A DNA stretch of 64,000 nucleotides. It comes from Hofstenia miamia (taxonomy: Eukaryota; Xenacoelomorpha; Acoela). A program made the position numbers and the translations under genes. How positions within the stretch are numbered: position 1 is the first letter of the stretch; each line of letters begins with the position of its first letter. The notes beneath the pieces are model-generated. The model made no database searches, was not told the DNA's origin, and saw only the letters and a program-made list of their open reading frames with translations. Location of the stretch: positions 1,580,058 to 1,644,057 of the forward strand of contig SCFE01000063.1 in assembly GCA_004352715.1 (NCBI GenBank), in the 5' to 3' direction. Below are positions 61,230 to 64,000 of this stretch, piece by piece.

Positions 61230-61866
61230 ATGACAAGTCGAACCCGAACTGGCTCAACAGTGGATACAACATCATGTGCATCGTGCCAAATGACAACTGG
61301 AGAAGACTGGATCTGCTGTGAAAGGTGCAAGCTATGGACACACTCGAGCTGCTTCAATATCCCAATTGAGGTGTTTTCTGTCCTTTCTAAAACACCAAAT
61401 CACCAAATTTGTTATATGTTTGTGATGCATGTTTGAAAATGCCCAAGAAAAAACTCTTAAACGATATTGAAGGCTTCAAAAGTGATTTGGCCAAAACTGT
61501 GTCAAAGGCAGTAACCATTACAGTTGTCAAAAACCAAGACAAGTATACGGCGGCAGCAACACGCAGCAACTCCCACCAATGAATTTTTCAACAGACACGC
61601 ATAAGTATGAGATACGAGTAGATGGAATACCTGAACACGATTCTTATGACACTGCGGAAAGAATGGATCATGATATTGGTGAAATAAAGGTTGTACTATG
61701 TAACCTAGGTGAAGAGAATGAGCCAATGCGACTAGATAAACTTGCTCGTTTGGGAAAGTTTGACTGCAGGAAGGAGCGCCCTAAAACACTCCTTGTTAAA
61801 GTCCACAGTGAATTCGCTATCCACAAGATACTTAGTAAGGCTAACCGGCTCCGAAACAAACTCTGA
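61230..61866 (+). pseudogene. ORF1 of the CR1-like LINE: PHD finger and RRM-like domain
   Basis: Frame 61230-61436 reads CASCQMTTGEDWICCERCKL then WTHSSCFNIP, the Cys4-His-Cys part of a PHD finger. After a one-base shift near 61410 the last pair is seen as YVCDACLKMPKKK. The next frame ends in TGA at 61581. The following frame (61579-61866) has YEIRVDGIPEHD, RLDKLARLGKF and KTLLVKVHSEFAI, the RNA-binding core of LINE ORF1 proteins. It would chaperone element RNA. Broken by at least one frameshift. Confidence 0.75.
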
Positions 61867-62039
61867 TATTTTCATAAGCAGGTCATTGTCCCGTGCTGAA
61901 CAACAAGAAGAGCAAAAGCTATTGAAGAAGTGCCATGAACTCATTAATCAGGTTGATCGATGAAAGTTGAAGATTCAAAACTTAGTGTTGTACAATGTGG
62001 CCGTCACTGTTTAATGACTATATCAGAGTACAGACCGTT

Positions 62040-62640
62040 TCCGTCCTTCTTTTCTCACTATCAATGCTAGATCTATTGCCAAGTTCGGCGATATTGATTG
62101 CGTCTATTTAGAAGCCTAACCCCCCATGCCCACTATTATTACTGTTGTTGAATCTTGGGTAAAAAAGTTGTCACACGTCGGGTTTCTTTGACATTCCCGG
62201 ATTTACCTGTTACCGCCTTGATAGAACGCACAAAACAGGGGGTGGCATTCTGTATCGAGAACAACGAAGTGGTTGAAACAAGTGAAGTGCCTGATTCTGC
62301 TACTATGTTTGAATATAAGCTTTTTAAATGTTTGATTGGCCGATTCAGCATTATACACGTTTCTCTCTATCATCCACCCAACCCCGTTTATGATGCTGAA
62401 GACCTCATCAATGAAATTACTAAACGTAATCAACATCATACTGCTAGTAACCCGCAAACCATTGTTCTCACAGGAGCCGCCAATAGGCCTGATTTCCAAA
62501 TGACCAATTTAGTGCATGAGTCTACTAGAGGAGAGAACACATTGGCTATATTTCTCACAAATACTCCCCGTTACTTCCAGCCAACGGTTTTTCAACCTGT
62601 TCTCACCATCGACCATATAGCTATCTAAATGAAGGCTAAG
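62040..62640 (+). pseudogene. APE-type endonuclease of the CR1-like LINE
   Basis: It begins FLTINARSIAKFGDID (asparagine of block I) and ITVVESWV (glutamate of block II), then continues in the frame 62155-62628 with RTKQGVAFCIENN and IIHVSLYHPPNPVYD. The usual GDFN loop reads LTGAANRPDFQ, so the catalytic aspartate and asparagine are altered. It ends with the expected pair as LTIDHIAI. This would abolish nicking even without the stops upstream. Confidence 0.65.
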
Positions 62641-62744
62641 GCTCTCTACAACCCCCACCCCCATACATTATCATACGTCTTTTCTCGACCGCCTCCACCA
62701 GAATAAATTACAAATTCAGCAATCTATTCTCAGACTGGAACCCA

Positions 62745-64000
62745 GTGATCGGCTCTGACATCAACAGCGGGTATTCTGGATTTGCTGAGACGCTCATGAG
62801 GCATGTAAAGGACAGTGTCCCGGTGATTTCCGTGAAAATGTCGGATCGTGATCCCAGTTATATGTCACCGCTGGTGAAGCACTTGATCAGAAAACGTCGC
62901 AAATGTCTTGCTAATAAACAACTCCACAGTTGTGATCACCTGTCAATACACATTCATGATCTGTTGGTGAAAAATAAAATCAACGATGTTAACAATGCCA
63001 AAATTGCTTCTGGTAAGTGATGGAGGCGTGTTGAACAACTACTGATGTGTCTAAACCTGCTGACAATAACTTTTCCGCTAGAAGTTTAAACCACCATTTT
63101 GCTAATATTTGCTATGACAATGATTATTGTACCCCCAGCAAGATTCCTGCAGACCGCGGCGAAGTCGAATTTTTTACTGTTAGTGACATCATAAAGTCCC
63201 TGAAGAAAACGTCACCCGGCCCGGATGGTATTCCTTTCTGGACATTAAAAGAATACGCCAACGAACTCAGTAGTTATTCTGTGTGGCTTATTTAGCAAGT
63301 CAATCAATAATGGCCACATCCCCAGTTTACATAAATGTGCCACTATCACTCAGGTCCTAAGATAATAAACCCTAAAAACATGGGAGACTATCGAATTATC
63401 TCTGTCACATTCGTAGATGCCAGAATCTTTGAAAGATTAGTTGTTAAGAAGTTTAGTCACCGACTTATTGCTCCAGACAGATTTTCTTATCGACTAAACA
63501 GTTCCTGTGAAACTGCCCTTCTGAAAATTGAACATAATACATTCCATTTGGACAATAGACGCTGTATGTTCGGGCCTTTCTTGTCAATTTCTCGAAGGCA
63601 TTCGACATTGTCAAACATAATCTGCTTCTCGAGAAGCTGAAGAGGCTTAATCTCCCCACTTCTATATTCAATTGGTTCGTTGGATTCTTGAAAACCAGGC
63701 AGCAGCGGGTTTATTTCAAAAGTGATCTTACTGAATGTATATTCATGTCAACCATAGTATTCCCCAGGGCACTGTCTGCAGGCCTCTGCTTTTGGCCATT
63801 TGTGTCGATGATCTGCAACCCAGTAATAGAGATAATTCTCTGGTAAAGTATGCAGACGATGGTAAACTCATGATTCTTATTTACTGGAACAAGATTTTGA
63901 AGAAGTAGATAAGAAGTTGAACACATGTGGAAGTGGTGTTCTGATAACCATATGAATCTCAACATTTCGAAAACATAGGAGGTCACCTGTTTCTTGTCTG
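62745..64000 (+). pseudogene. RT domain of the CR1-like LINE, incomplete at window edge
   Basis: The linker reads VSVKMSDRDPSYMSPLVKHL and IRKRRKCLANK. RT blocks follow in three frames: GPDGIPFWTLKEYANEL (63200), GDYRIISVTFVDARIFERLV (63390), a SKAFDIVKH aspartate block (63590) and KYADDGKL (63850). The window ends before the C-terminal part. Frame changes near 63300, 63580 and 63730 show decay. Confidence 0.75.

Larger units (their letters stand above)
61227..64000 (+). mobile_element. CR1-like LINE with PHD-finger ORF1, runs off the window
   Basis: It begins inside or directly after the Penelope endonuclease. ORF1 carries a PHD finger and an RRM-like domain; then an APE endonuclease (about 62040-62630), linker (62745-63020) and RT (63150 to the edge). 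The RT text is [52 protein letters not shown] and [11 protein letters not shown] (YADD, about 63840). Several frameshifts and stops interrupt it. PHD fingers in ORF1 are known from CR1-type elements. Confidence 0.8.

Noticed and set aside
1-64000. CRISPR arrays, bacterial operons, rRNA or tRNA genes
   Set aside because: No regularly spaced repeats of CRISPR type, no ribosome-binding-site context, and no cloverleaf or rRNA-like stretch was seen.

Overview
The window is AT-rich nuclear DNA from an invertebrate animal. Genes are split by GT-AG introns, coding density is low, (TA)n microsatellites are everywhere, and most recognisable sequence is decayed transposon. I cannot name the phylum. It is a draft scaffold: N-runs of 1000, 14, 188 and 167 bases, plus single-N joins at 7366, 8561, 18874 and 24683. 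Several joins have the same sequence on both sides, which looks like unmerged contig overlaps or haplotypes.

Layout. 1-9.6 kb: a four-exon gene (A) for a secreted protein of 14 LDL-receptor class A repeats (4291-6442) lies between inverted copies of a ~0.9-1.3 kb sequence, with Tc1, Helitron-like and MITE debris. 9.6-18 kb: mostly empty, then a minus-strand non-LTR element (15890-17995). 18.7-19.7 kb: gene B, a paralogue of A, cut by a single-N join and lacking several repeats; its introns do not match those of A. 21-32 kb: a decayed DDE transposase with a promoter-like stretch upstream, MITEs, a GC-rich island, a ZMYM1-like hAT relic and a palindromic PIF/Harbinger element. 33.0-41.8 kb: a rhodopsin-family GPCR that I assemble from four exons with matching phases; its introns hold a hAT-like element, a LINE and a Dong/R4-like LINE. 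42-48.3 kb: a hAT element with target duplication, LINE fragments, a second Dong/R4-like copy and a Penelope-like element with an inverted partial copy.

49.8-57.9 kb (minus strand): a complete ten-exon gene for translation initiation factor eIF3 subunit L (534 residues). On the opposite strand, wholly inside its fifth intron, is a four-exon METTL21-type methyltransferase gene (54636-55910). Intron 7 holds a pogo/Tigger-type end and a coding-like relic. 58-59.9 kb shows nothing I can assign. 60-61.2 kb is a second Penelope-like element, interrupted or abutted by a CR1-like LINE (PHD finger, RRM-like domain, endonuclease, RT) that runs off the right edge.

No operon-like relationship links the host genes. 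The shared theme is a few conserved or rapidly evolving host genes embedded in layered mobile elements. All spliced models rest on reading splice sites, frame continuity and family motifs by eye; no alignment or transcript was available.
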